From Bdellovibrionota bacterium (lineage in GTDB: Bacteria; Bdellovibrionota; UBA1018; CAUJDS01): 40,801 nucleotides of DNA. The notes under the pieces are model-generated. The model ran no database searches and was not told where the DNA came from. It saw only the letters and a program-made list of their open reading frames with translations. Of this stretch, positions 1 through 8,479 are shown one piece after another (the first letter of the stretch is position 1; each line of letters opens with the position of its first letter). The translations under genes were made by a program, and so were the position numbers. The stretch lies in the NCBI GenBank assembly GCA_963169695.1, contig CAUJDS010000040.1, forward strand, positions 1 to 40,801. Direction: 5' to 3'.

Positions 1-2
1 CG

Positions 3-302
3 GCAGAAAACACGCTGGTGGCTTTTCTCACTACCTCAGAAGCTGGAGATCAATTAGTTGCAGGCACGCAGTCCAAGACCTTGGATGGGATCGATGCCCA
101 AGGTGGCAACGCCATTCTTACTCTCGATTTCGATGCGAGCACCGCAAGGGGAGGCACTTGGACTTTGCGCGATGTTGCTCGATCGGGGGCAGTTATTGCT
201 GACTGGCAAAGTACTGCGGCGGTAGGTCAGGGCGATCGGTCTATCCTTAGTCTCACCAAAGCTAAGGGTGGGGTTTTGGAATACAAAGCCACTGGTCGCT
301 AA
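3..302 (+). CDS. C-terminal fragment of an unidentified protein
   Basis: The reading frame is already open at the left edge and runs to a TAA at 300-302, so this is the last ~99 residues of a gene that starts outside the window. A GTG at 18 could serve as a start, but the frame stays open upstream of it and there is no ribosome binding site, so I treat the CDS as truncated. The visible part is rich in Thr, Gly, Ala and Asp with alternating hydrophobic stretches (ILTLDFD, GTWTLRDV), which suggests beta structure. I recognise no family. It converges on the muramidase gene to its right. A reverse-strand frame over the same bases looks like a shadow. Confidence 0.5.
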   Translation, partial: AENTLVAFLTTSEAGDQLVAGTQSKTLDGIDAQGGNAILTLDFDASTARGGTWTLRDVARSGAVIADWQSTAAVGQGDRSILSLTKAKGGVLEYKATGR

Positions 303-370
303 TAAAAATCCAAATTCAAAAACAGCGATAAGGTAAACGCTATTTAGTTCGAGCGTCCGCACTCATGCAG

Positions 371-1546
371 CTACTTGCGATAGAGAAGGTGGGGGCGGCG
401 CTGTTTTTCCCAGCGTTTTTCGTCGATGCTTAAATATTTATCCAAGTCACCAGCCTTAGCGTTGGAGTCGTCGACCCATTCTCGTAAGAAGCTGCTACCG
501 GTGATGAAGTCGATTGGGGGCTTAGCGTCCTCGTATTCGTAGCGATCGGTGGACCAGAGGTCCCAATCAGGATGAACGAGGCGAATGCTCTTGAGCAGAA
601 GTGCGATGAGTCGGTAGGGTTTGAATTTTTTGGGGTCGTAGTCCGAGTCATCAACATGAATTTGAATTCCACTGCAGAGTTGTTTGGCATGTTTCTGAAA
701 AGTGGGTTCAAAGAAACACGGACGAATGCGACAACCCTGCAACCACTTGCGCTGATGTTTTTCGGCGGTCTTGAGTATGGCGCCGATGTCCAATCCTGGT
801 GCGCCCAAGGTATGAAACGGCGTAGTGGTTCCGCGTCCTTCTGAGAGTTTGGTTCCTTCCAGCATGACAGCGCCTGGGTAGACACGAGTGGTTGCAAGCA
901 TGGGGATATTGGGACTGGGATTGACCCATGATCGATCGGCGAATGCTTTTCCTTGGTAAGGGAGGACTCTGAGGTCGACCGTAAGTTTTTTGCTGTGGAT
1001 ATACCAGCGTGCCGCTTCTCCCATGGTGAGGCCGTGTCGCATTGGCAATGCGCCACCGCCGACGAAGCTTTCGAAGCCTGAGCGCAAGAGGCTTCCTTCA
1101 ATCATCCGCCCGGCAGGGTTGGGGCGATCTAAGATCCAGAGTGCTTTCTGTGTGCGGGCGCAGGCGTCGATGAGGTAGAAAAGTGTAGTGAGAAAAGTAT
1201 AAACACGACAACCCACATCTTGAAGGTCATAGAGGATCACGTTGCAATGACTGAGCATTTCGTCCGTTGGACGACGGACTTCTCCGTAGAGCGAGAAGAC
1301 GGGGATTCCGTGCTTGGGATCTCGATAGTCCTGACTCTCAATCATATTGTCTTGTTTTTCGGCCCGCATTCCATGCTGCGGTCCAAAAGCGCAGGTTACA
1401 GGTAACTTCTTGGCCATCAAGAGATCGAGGGAGTGGTGGAGCTCTCGATTGACTGATGCTGCATGCGCTACAAGGCCAATGCGTTGTGCGCGAAGTTCTT
1501 TGAGGTACTTGGGACTTTGAAGGAGCTTTTCGATTCCGATGACCAT
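371..1546 (-). CDS. namZ: NamZ-type exo-beta-N-acetylmuramidase (DUF1343)
   Basis: The 391-residue protein matches what I know of the DUF1343/NamZ family, which releases MurNAc from the non-reducing ends of peptidoglycan fragments. Family landmarks in order are FGPQHGMRAEKQDNM (about residues 54-68), LYDLQDVGCRVYTF (about 105-118, the usual IQDVGxRxYTY), LDRPNPAGRMIEG (about 139-151), and a Gly/Thr-rich segment LSEGRGTTTPF near the middle. Length fits the family. No signal peptide is visible at the ATG used, so unlike the secreted Bacillus enzyme it may act in the cytoplasm on imported or recycled fragments, or be exported another way. The start has no strong ribosome binding site. It lies 39 bp downstream of the HExxH gene on the same strand and is probably co-transcribed. 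Family is confident; location is inferred. Confidence 0.85.
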   Translation of the reverse strand: MVIGIEKLLQSPKYLKELRAQRIGLVAHAASVNRELHHSLDLLMAKKLPVTCAFGPQHGMRAEKQDNMIESQDYRDPKHGIPVFSLYGEVRRPTDEMLSHCNVILYDLQDVGCRVYTFLTTLFYLIDACARTQKALWILDRPNPAGRMIEGSLLRSGFESFVGGGALPMRHGLTMGEAARWYIHSKKLTVDLRVLPYQGKAFADRSWVNPSPNIPMLATTRVYPGAVMLEGTKLSEGRGTTTPFHTLGAPGLDIGAILKTAEKHQRKWLQGCRIRPCFFEPTFQKHAKQLCSGIQIHVDDSDYDPKKFKPYRLIALLLKSIRLVHPDWDLWSTDRYEYEDAKPPIDFITGSSFLREWVDDSNAKAGDLDKYLSIDEKRWEKQRRPHLLYRK

Positions 1547-1585
1547 GGCACTCAGTTTACGAAAGTCTTCCAGAATGGCCAGAAG

Positions 1586-2686
1586 TTATTGCGAGGGGTC
1601 TCCAAAGACGTCGCCGCAACTCCCTTGGTGCAAAAGGTCAAGCGTCTGGAGCGCTGCCGTAGTCTTGCCGGGGCTTGATCCGGCAGGGAGACTTCCTTCC
1701 AGAAAAAGACGAAGCAAGTCCTGGTCACTGTGCATTTTTTGAATCTGGAAGAGAAAGGCGGCGAGCGTATTGAGTTCTCGCTTTTTGGTAGGTGGCGATT
1801 GCTGGAACGTATGAAGGAGGTTCTCTGAATCTTTATTCATCAAATGGATCACCAGGATGTCCCGAGCTTTGGCTAACTTTTCGGATTTCGCTCTCGGATC
1901 TTCAAGCTGATTGGCCTCTCTAGCATCATTGCGCAATTCTAAAAAAAACTTGGCAACCAATTCTGGAATTCTAGCAAATTTGAGGTGGCCAAATTCGTGA
2001 TTGGTAAGGCCTGCTAGGATAGCAAGGTACTCTTCACGCAAGTCAAATTCCGGGCGCTGAAAGGGTTCGAGTGCAGCCGTCCAACTCGCTGATTCAAATT
2101 CAACCGGCGGAAGGTTTTTGCCGTGAGCGCGAGCTGAGACTCTCGGAAATCGACCCGCCCGAATAACCAGATGAACGAGGTCTATGTCATTTCGAGTACT
2201 GGCACCGGGGACCACGAGAGCGCTGGGATTATACGCTTGGACTGTGCCCAGCTCGCGATAAAAATGCAAGAGAACCGCCAATCGCTCCGTGTCGATCCGG
2301 CGACTCCAGAGTGCCTCGGCTGGTACGGGATCGCTCAAAAAAAGAGTATGGTAGACGACCAGAAAACTTCGGAGATCCATGATTCGATTGAAGCGAAGGA
2401 TCTGCCGAACTTGGTCCATTTTTCCTTTAGATAACGCAGCGAAAAGTCGCTGCGTTTCGGTCGCGTTTAAAAGGAGATTCCAGGCCCAGTCAAGTGCTTG
2501 GTAGTAGCGAAGGCGAGAGGAATCTATTTGACTGTGGTCCTCTTTCTGCCAAATCAAGTTATCCCGAAAGTAGACTGGGATTAGGCCATGGTTGCTGCGA
2601 TCAAGATTTTGACCATGAGCAGCGCCCAAGCTCAGCGCAAAAATTAAACACAGAAAGGATATAAAATCTCTAGACCTACGCTTCAT
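1586..2686 (-). CDS. Secreted protein with HExxH motif, putative metalloprotease
   Basis: Numbered from a TTG three codons upstream of the ATG chosen here, the protein has a basic N-terminus, a hydrophobic segment at about 11-25 and a likely signal cleavage after GAAHG, so it is probably exported. An HEFGH sequence sits at about 233-237, preceded by a hydrophobic helix (YLAILAGLTN). This is the zinc-binding helix signature HExxH of many metallopeptidases. I see no obvious third ligand and no recognisable fold, so catalytic function is a hypothesis. The rest is mostly helical, with a Gly/Ser-rich C-terminal tail. The ATG at 2686 is preferred to the TTG at 2695; neither has a strong ribosome binding site. 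The neighbours are NamZ downstream and a divergently transcribed S41 protease, which suggests an envelope or secreted-hydrolase setting. Confidence 0.7.
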   Translation of the reverse strand: MKRRSRDFISFLCLIFALSLGAAHGQNLDRSNHGLIPVYFRDNLIWQKEDHSQIDSSRLRYYQALDWAWNLLLNATETQRLFAALSKGKMDQVRQILRFNRIMDLRSFLVVYHTLFLSDPVPAEALWSRRIDTERLAVLLHFYRELGTVQAYNPSALVVPGASTRNDIDLVHLVIRAGRFPRVSARAHGKNLPPVEFESASWTAALEPFQRPEFDLREEYLAILAGLTNHEFGHLKFARIPELVAKFFLELRNDAREANQLEDPRAKSEKLAKARDILVIHLMNKDSENLLHTFQQSPPTKKRELNTLAAFLFQIQKMHSDQDLLRLFLEGSLPAGSSPGKTTAALQTLDLLHQGSCGDVFGDPSQ

Positions 2687-2734
2687 TTGCCGCAAGCTAC
2701 CAGAATCCCTTTCGCTTGTGAAGCGGTGGGTCGT

Positions 2735-2762
2735 TTGACAGTGTTTCGCCCTTCAGGATACG
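2735..2762 (+). promoter_or_regulatory. Possible sigma70-type promoter for the S41 protease gene
   Basis: A consensus TTGACA (2735-2740) is followed after 16 bp by GATACG (2757-2762), a weak -10. It lies in the divergent region between the HExxH gene and the protease gene, about 37 bp before the protease start. The -35 is exact but the -10 is poor, so this is tentative. Confidence 0.35.
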
Positions 2763-2787
2763 CCAGAAGCTGGGGATTCTATTATCC

Positions 2788-2793
2788 GGGGGG
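2788..2793 (+). promoter_or_regulatory. G6 ribosome binding site of the S41 protease
   Basis: Six consecutive Gs end 5 nt before the ATG at 2799. A pure G tract can pair with the CCUCC anti-Shine-Dalgarno through one G-U wobble. The same arrangement (G6, 5 nt, ATG) precedes the gene at 8480. Confidence 0.55.
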
Positions 2794-2798
2794 ATTCA

Positions 2799-4448
2799 AT
2801 GGGGATGATTCGTCGATTGTTTGGGATGGCTGCGTTTTTGGGTGTTTTTACGGGGTTGGCCTACGGGGCAATCTTGCTCGAAAAGACCATGGACGAATAT
2901 TGGGCGGAAGTGGGGCTCAAGCCGGACACCCTCGAGCAATTGATGAGGGACGCCAGTTGCCAAAGCTCGGTGCAGTCGTATTACGCGTGTTCCTCGGCGC
3001 TTCAGGTGATCGGCTCTCAATTGGATCCCGTCTTGGTACCGCTTGCACCCGGGCAGCCTCTGGTCGATGGGCAGAAGGTTGAGAAAGAAGTGGGTGGAGT
3101 CCGCTGGACCACGCCTTCTAAGCTTCCTGAAGCAGCATCACTGCGCGAAGCCGTTCAACAATATCGCAAGAAGCGGTTGGTAGAAAAAGCTCTCTGGGAG
3201 GCCAGCTATGCAGGAAATAAGGTTTCCTTTAGTAGCATTTGGAAGGAGCTGGGTGGCTTACTGAACGTTCCACCTGCACTTGTTTCTTCCACGGTTGCCG
3301 AGTCACTCAATGCTTACTTCAATGTGACGTACGATCCGCATACTCGAATGGTCCCCAAAGCCTGGGCCGAGGATGAGTACAAGAATGGCGGAGCACAAGA
3401 CCTGATCGGCATAGGCGTCATTATGACCGCGGTCCAAAAGAAGATTATTGTGAGCGAGGTAGTTCCCGGTGGTCCTGCTGATCAAGCCGGAATTCTGGCG
3501 AATGATATTTTGGTTTCTGCTGATGGCTATCCTTTTGAAGGAAAGACCTTGGATGAGACACGAAAAGTCATCCTCGGAACGGCAGGTAGTAACGTCGAAA
3601 TCGTCGTTCTAAGAGATCAGCAGTCGTTGAGTTTTACGATCACACGTGCGCCCATACATTTGGCCAATGTCGAAACCAAACCAACTCGCCAAATTCCGTA
3701 CCTATGGATCAAGGTCAAATCCTTCTTAGAAAAAGAGATGTGCACGCAAGTCAGTGACGCTGTCAAAAAAGGCGAAGCGAATGGTGCGGAGGGATACGTC
3801 ATTGACCTTCGAGATAATTCGGGTGGATTGCTCAGTGGCGCTGTTTGCTTGACGGGGATTTTTACGCCGAAGGAATCTCCTGTGGTGGAACAGCAAACCG
3901 TCGGGAAAGCTCCCATCGGGAAGTTTGAAAAAACAACCGCGGAGCCATTGACCCAAAAACCTTTGGTGGTCCTCATCAATGGCCGATCGGCCAGCGCCTC
4001 CGAAATAACAGCCGGGGCTTTGCAAGACCTTCAGCGCGCATGGCTTGTGGGAGAAAGAAGCTACGGCAAGGGTGTCGTGCAATGGCAGTTGAAGTTTTTG
4101 GAAGGCACTTATCTGTGGCGTACCGTCTCTCAGTACTTTACAGCCTCAGGTCAGAGTCCACAGGTCAAAGGCGTCACTCCAGAATTTGAAGCTTATGTGG
4201 TCCCTACGCCAACCGAAGATCAGAAATTTGCTTTGCGAGAGGAAGACAGCTACCTCAATCCCACTCCGCCTAGCGTGAGTGGAAAACCCGTGGATCGATC
4301 AGCGGATCTTCAGAAGCTACGTCCCTGTGTTGCTGGCAAAGAAGCAGCTCGCACTGCGCGATTTCAGAAGGAATCTACCAAGTACCTCTTGGCGGACTAT
4401 CCTTGGATGGTGGCTGAGGATGTTTTGAGTTGTGTCACCCAACCTTAG
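2799..4448 (+). CDS. S41-family C-terminal processing peptidase with PDZ domain
   Basis: This 549-residue exported serine protease is of the CtpA/Prc type. It has an N-terminal signal or membrane segment (about residues 5-24), a helical region, a PDZ domain at about 197-285 (substrate C-terminus binding; VVPGGPADQAGILANDIL) and an S41 catalytic domain from about 292. GYVIDLRDNSGGLLSGAV is the family beta-strand/oxyanion region. By alignment with E. coli Prc, the Ser of the SASASE motif at S399 and the Lys of GKG at K424 form the Ser-Lys dyad, with the family's 25-residue spacing. The last ~100 residues after the catalytic core contain several Cys and may be an accessory segment. ATG 2799 is supported by the G6 ribosome binding site. 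Likely role is trimming or degrading periplasmic or envelope proteins; the substrate cannot be told from sequence. Confidence 0.93.
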   Translation: MGMIRRLFGMAAFLGVFTGLAYGAILLEKTMDEYWAEVGLKPDTLEQLMRDASCQSSVQSYYACSSALQVIGSQLDPVLVPLAPGQPLVDGQKVEKEVGGVRWTTPSKLPEAASLREAVQQYRKKRLVEKALWEASYAGNKVSFSSIWKELGGLLNVPPALVSSTVAESLNAYFNVTYDPHTRMVPKAWAEDEYKNGGAQDLIGIGVIMTAVQKKIIVSEVVPGGPADQAGILANDILVSADGYPFEGKTLDETRKVILGTAGSNVEIVVLRDQQSLSFTITRAPIHLANVETKPTRQIPYLWIKVKSFLEKEMCTQVSDAVKKGEANGAEGYVIDLRDNSGGLLSGAVCLTGIFTPKESPVVEQQTVGKAPIGKFEKTTAEPLTQKPLVVLINGRSASASEITAGALQDLQRAWLVGERSYGKGVVQWQLKFLEGTYLWRTVSQYFTASGQSPQVKGVTPEFEAYVVPTPTEDQKFALREEDSYLNPTPPSVSGKPVDRSADLQKLRPCVAGKEAARTARFQKESTKYLLADYPWMVAEDVLSCVTQP

Positions 4449-4468
4449 TGGTCAAAAGAATAAAAAAG

Positions 4469-5800
4469 CTATTGCTGCAACGTTGATTGTAGCGCCTCTT
4501 GAAAATCAGCAACTTTGACAGATTGAGGAGCATCTAGCACCGCTTGCACTTCTTTCCATCCGCCGTGCTTGTACCTCTGGTAGAAGTAGCAAAGGCCAAA
4601 GAGTTCTTGTTGGCATTTGATAAGTGAGGCTTTGTTTTCAGGAGAGTCTTTGCTCTGCAGCTTACCCATCACTTCTTGAATCTCGACAGCACGTTTCTTA
4701 ACGAGCGTTTCTAAAGGAGTTGAGGATTCTATCGACGCCATTAAAGCAGAAACAAACGTCTGATCTTGATTGACTAAGACCTCAATGACTTGGGCTAGTT
4801 CTGGATTGTCATGGGTATCGACGGGCGTATGAAGCTCTTTCCAGCGGTGTTTCAAAAGTGCAGCGCTGACTTTGGCGGCAATTTGTAGACGAAGGTATTG
4901 TGATTCCATTTGGTAGGCGGCAAGCGGTGGCAATTCGATTTGAACGAATCTCGGATGGGTCGGTGTCTCTTGGCAGAGCGCAATATTGTAATTGGTCAAG
5001 TCGGTAGAATCACTTGGACGAATAACTACTTGGAGGTGCATGGGGTTGTAGAAAGCATCATCAAGTCCCGAGTAGCGAAATTGGTAGTAGTTGTTGAGAT
5101 AGATTTGAAGGGATGCTGCAATTGCTTTGGTGCGCGGTTGGAGAATGGCCTTAGCAATCTCCGGCTGGTTCTTTCTGCTCGAGTAAGCTTGGTCAAAAAT
5201 TTCCATGATTGCGAAAAGCGTGGTGCCTGATCTCACTTCTCCAGCCATGGAGCCAGTCATGGAGCTGGAGATTACGTCCGCGATTTCTTCCAGAGTAACG
5301 TTTTCTCTGGAGAGGCATTGCGACGTAATATTGCTCATAGACTCCCTGAGTTTTGCAAACTCGGGGCGTTCGAGCAGTTGCATAAGCACGTCCTTCACAC
5401 ATTTGGAAAAGGCAACTTTACCGGCCAGGGGTCGATCTACTTGATAGTCGTAGGGGTATTTTATCTTCGTGTGAAGGATTCTCTCAATTCGATAGGGGTA
5501 GAGATAGGGGAGCCTTTCTTCGAGGTAGTCTGGAAATTTTTCGGCCAAGGTTTTGCGCAATTCGACGGCAAATACTTGCGAAAATAGCGAGCCTACCGGA
5601 AAAGGGGTTCGATCTTGGAGCGCCTTCAATTCTGGTTCAAAGTCGGGGACATTTTGGAGGATGTAAGCAGGGAGCGCTATGCGAAGCACTTCCGCTTCGA
5701 TCGTTGTTTGGTAATAGCGATCAAATGGATGCATGGGGGATTGCGCACCTGCAGGATGGATCGAAAACGAAAGAAACAAAATCAATAAAGGAGTCATCAT
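4469..5800 (-). CDS. Secreted protein of unknown function, mostly helical
   Basis: I do not recognise this 443-residue protein. It starts with a clear Sec signal peptide (MMTPLLILFLSFSIHPAGAQ, cleavage probably after GAQ). The mature part is rich in Leu, Glu and Gln with predicted long helices, and has four or five Cys that could form disulfides in the periplasm (for example SKCVKD, SQCLSR, IKCQQE, GLCYF). The open frame extends 27 codons upstream, but ATG 5800 is preferred because GAGG lies about 6-10 nt ahead of it and the signal peptide then begins at residue 1. It converges on the S41 protease, with stops only about 20 bp apart, and is divergent from the dehydrogenase at 5953. Confidence 0.72.
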   Translation of the reverse strand: MMTPLLILFLSFSIHPAGAQSPMHPFDRYYQTTIEAEVLRIALPAYILQNVPDFEPELKALQDRTPFPVGSLFSQVFAVELRKTLAEKFPDYLEERLPYLYPYRIERILHTKIKYPYDYQVDRPLAGKVAFSKCVKDVLMQLLERPEFAKLRESMSNITSQCLSRENVTLEEIADVISSSMTGSMAGEVRSGTTLFAIMEIFDQAYSSRKNQPEIAKAILQPRTKAIAASLQIYLNNYYQFRYSGLDDAFYNPMHLQVVIRPSDSTDLTNYNIALCQETPTHPRFVQIELPPLAAYQMESQYLRLQIAAKVSAALLKHRWKELHTPVDTHDNPELAQVIEVLVNQDQTFVSALMASIESSTPLETLVKKRAVEIQEVMGKLQSKDSPENKASLIKCQQELFGLCYFYQRYKHGGWKEVQAVLDAPQSVKVADFQEALQSTLQQ

Positions 5801-5952
5801 TCTCGGATCCTCACTTTTGCAAACGTCTCTATAGGTAACGGCGACTCCGTTCGGTCTAACACGGTGTGACGATCGTGACAATCCTCCATGATAATGCTTA
5901 GTGTCGGCGCTTCACCCCTTCTGCTTTTATTGCCGTATGATATGCAGGGGTT

Positions 5953-8394
5953 ATGGCGATAAACGGGCGAGTCGTTATTATTGGTGGTGGGATTGTTGGC
6001 TGCAGTATTGCGTATCATCTCACCAAATTGGGTTGGAAGGATATTCATGTCCTTGAAAAAGGTGAGTTGACGAGTGGATCGACGTGGCACGCTGCCGGAC
6101 TCGTAGGACAATTGCGATCCTCTCGCAACGTCACTCGCATGCTGCAAAAAAGTGTGCAGCTCTATCAAACCCTCGAAGAAGAAACCGGACAAGCCACGGG
6201 TTGGAAGCAAGTGGGAGGCCTGCGATTGGCGAGTTCGAAGGATCGCTGGATCGAATTGAAACGGGCGGCGACGATGGCCAAAAGTTTTGGACTCGAGATG
6301 CAGCTGATGGACGCCAAAGAAGCGCAGCGAATTTTTCCGATGATGAGTACCGAAGGGGTCGTTGGAGCGGCGCTACTTCCGACGGATGGATTTGCCGATC
6401 CAAGCATGATTACGCAGGCGCTTGCCAAAGGTGCGAGGAGTCGAGGAGCTAAGTTTCATCGTGGGGTGCGTGTACTCGAAACGCAGGTGAAGGATGGCTA
6501 TTGCAAAGACATCATTACCGATCAAGGAGTCTTCACTGCGGAAATTGTGGTCAATGCTGCAGGGCTTTGGGCGCGCGAGGTAGGAAAAATGGCGGGAGTC
6601 AATGTTCCGCTGATTCCTGTTCAACATCAGTATGTGGTGACGGATGATATTCCAGGAATGACCTCGGGCTATCCGACGATGCGAGATCCGGACAATTTGG
6701 TTTATTATAAGGAAGAAATGAAGGGTGTGGTGATGGGCGGGTATGAGCACAACCCCATTCCATGGTCGGTCGATGGTGTGCCAAAAGACTTTGGCCAAGA
6801 GTTGCTCGAGAGCAATATGGAGCATTTCTCTGACCTCTATGAAAAGGCCATTCGACGAACGCCGATATTAGAAAAAGTTGGCATTCGTAAACTTATCAAT
6901 GGACCGGAAGCTTTTACGCCGGACGGAACGTTCTTGATGGGACGCGTGCCGGAGCTTCGCAACTATTACCTCGCTGCAGGATTCAATGCGCATGGAATTG
7001 CTGCGGGAGGTGGTGCGGGATTGATGATGGCAGAGTGGATTATTCATGGAGAGCCAAGCTTGGATCTTTGGTCCGTGGATATACGACGTTTTCACGGCAA
7101 GCATTATCACGAGACTCCGCGCGTGCGAGATCGCACCTTAGAAGGATATGCCAGGCACTACTCCATTCATTGGCCGCACGAAGAGCACGAGACGGTTCGA
7201 AATGTTTTGGAGTCTCCACTCTACTCACGCCTCAAAGAAAAGGGCGCTTGCTTTGGGTCCAAGGCTGGTTGGGAGCGCCCCAATTGGTTTGCGCCGAAAG
7301 GAATGGAAGCTAAAGATGCTACGACCTTTGGTAAGCCCAACTGGTTCGAAGCGGTGGCGGCTGAGCATCGCGCCATTCGCGAAGGAGTGGCGCTGATTGA
7401 TCAATCCTCCTTTAGTAAGATCTGGGTTCAGGGTGCGGGAGCCCTTTCGTTCTTGGATGGTATTGCGGACAATGATTTGCAAAAACCGCCGGGCGCTTTG
7501 ACGTACACCCAATTTTGCAGTGATCGGGGCGGGATTGTTTCGGATCTAACGATTGGTCGGATCAGTGAAGATTCGTTCTACATCGTCACCGGAACAACCT
7601 TTGGAACGCACGATCAAGCATGGCTAGAGGAACATCGTCCAGCAGGATCCGCCGTCACCATTCGAGACGTGACGCGCGAAGGTGGAGTGATCAACCTCTG
7701 TGGTCCCAAGTCTCGTGAGTTGCTCAGTCGCGTCGTAAAAAAAGGAACCGAAGCTGGCTTGTCGCATGAGGCATTTCCTTTTGCGACGTGGAAAGAAATC
7801 GAGATCGCAGGCAATAAGCTTCGCGCATTGCGAGTGACTTACGTGGGAGAGTTGGGATGGGAGTTGCACATCCCCATTCACCAAATGACCGCCGTCTACG
7901 ACAAGCTTTGGGAAGCGGGCCAGGACCTCGGCGTGGTCAATGCAGGCTATCGCACCATAGAATCCTTGCGCCTTGAAAAAGGATATCGCTATTGGAGTAC
8001 CGACCTCACGCCAGACTACACGCCTTATGAAGCGGGACTTGGATTTTGTGTTCGACTTAGTAAGCCGGAGTTTATCGGCAAGAAGGCGCTGACCCTTGCA
8101 AAAGACAAAGGACCTCGCTTTCAGCTCATCACGCTCACGTTAGACAAGTATGTTCCGCTCCATGGTGGCGAGTCGATATGTCGAGAAGGAAGAGTAGTGG
8201 GAGTGCTCAGCAGTGGTGGTTATGGACATACGGTCCAAAAGACCATTGCAATGGGCTATGTGGCATCGTCGGACGTTCCGCAGAGCTTGAGTGAAGCCGA
8301 AGCTTGGGAGTTGGATGTGATGGGCGAGCGATACCCAGCACGGCGCCATACTGCTCCTCTTTATGACCCCAAGCGTTCTCGAATCCTGGTCTGA
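5953..8394 (+). CDS. Dimethylglycine/sarcosine dehydrogenase-like FAD oxidoreductase fused to GcvT-like domain
   Basis: The 813-residue protein is a two-module fusion. Residues 1 to ~400 form a DAO-type FAD oxidoreductase with the dinucleotide-binding GGGIVG (11-16). GSTWHAAGL follows, whose H46 corresponds to the His that covalently binds FAD in dimethylglycine and sarcosine dehydrogenases. Residues from ~440 form an aminomethyltransferase/GcvT-type folate-binding domain ending with RTIESLRLEKGYRYW and GLGFCVRL, as in those enzymes. The expected reaction is oxidative N-demethylation of a methylated glycine, with the one-carbon unit passed to tetrahydrofolate, as in glycine betaine/choline breakdown. 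Length is typical of the family. ATG 5953 has AGGGG a few bases upstream. No other betaine-pathway gene is in the window, so the exact substrate (dimethylglycine, sarcosine or related) is open. Confidence 0.88.
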   Translation: MAINGRVVIIGGGIVGCSIAYHLTKLGWKDIHVLEKGELTSGSTWHAAGLVGQLRSSRNVTRMLQKSVQLYQTLEEETGQATGWKQVGGLRLASSKDRWIELKRAATMAKSFGLEMQLMDAKEAQRIFPMMSTEGVVGAALLPTDGFADPSMITQALAKGARSRGAKFHRGVRVLETQVKDGYCKDIITDQGVFTAEIVVNAAGLWAREVGKMAGVNVPLIPVQHQYVVTDDIPGMTSGYPTMRDPDNLVYYKEEMKGVVMGGYEHNPIPWSVDGVPKDFGQELLESNMEHFSDLYEKAIRRTPILEKVGIRKLINGPEAFTPDGTFLMGRVPELRNYYLAAGFNAHGIAAGGGAGLMMAEWIIHGEPSLDLWSVDIRRFHGKHYHETPRVRDRTLEGYARHYSIHWPHEEHETVRNVLESPLYSRLKEKGACFGSKAGWERPNWFAPKGMEAKDATTFGKPNWFEAVAAEHRAIREGVALIDQSSFSKIWVQGAGALSFLDGIADNDLQKPPGALTYTQFCSDRGGIVSDLTIGRISEDSFYIVTGTTFGTHDQAWLEEHRPAGSAVTIRDVTREGGVINLCGPKSRELLSRVVKKGTEAGLSHEAFPFATWKEIEIAGNKLRALRVTYVGELGWELHIPIHQMTAVYDKLWEAGQDLGVVNAGYRTIESLRLEKGYRYWSTDLTPDYTPYEAGLGFCVRLSKPEFIGKKALTLAKDKGPRFQLITLTLDKYVPLHGGESICREGRVVGVLSSGGYGHTVQKTIAMGYVASSDVPQSLSEAEAWELDVMGERYPARRHTAPLYDPKRSRILV

Positions 8395-8466
8395 TCTGCC
8401 TTGCGCTTTGCCAGATGCTTGCTTCTCTGTTACTGATCCACGAGTGGCATCGATGGTTAGGTGAAT

Positions 8467-8474
8467 AAGGGGGG
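8467..8474 (+). promoter_or_regulatory. AAG6 ribosome binding site of the beta-barrel gene
   Basis: AAGGGGGG ends 5 nt before ATG 8480. This is a homopolymeric G tract used as Shine-Dalgarno, like the one before 2799. Confidence 0.55.
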
Positions 8475-8479
8475 CGTTC

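Noticed and set aside
54-362. Reverse open frame of 102 codons over the left-edge gene
   Set aside because: It overlaps the open forward frame that continues from outside the window, has no ribosome binding site and no recognisable protein pattern.
303-370. Possible hairpin (AGCG...CGCT) between the convergent genes at the left end
   Set aside because: Only four base pairs and no T tract; not enough for a terminator call.
430-1101. 223-codon reverse frame inside the NamZ gene
   Set aside because: It lies entirely within a confidently assigned gene in another frame; its composition (Ser/Pro/His-rich, no domain) is typical of a shadow.
2687-3082. 131-codon forward frame over the start of the S41 protease
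   Set aside because: The overlapping frame carries the signal peptide, G6 ribosome binding site and protease domains; this one has none.
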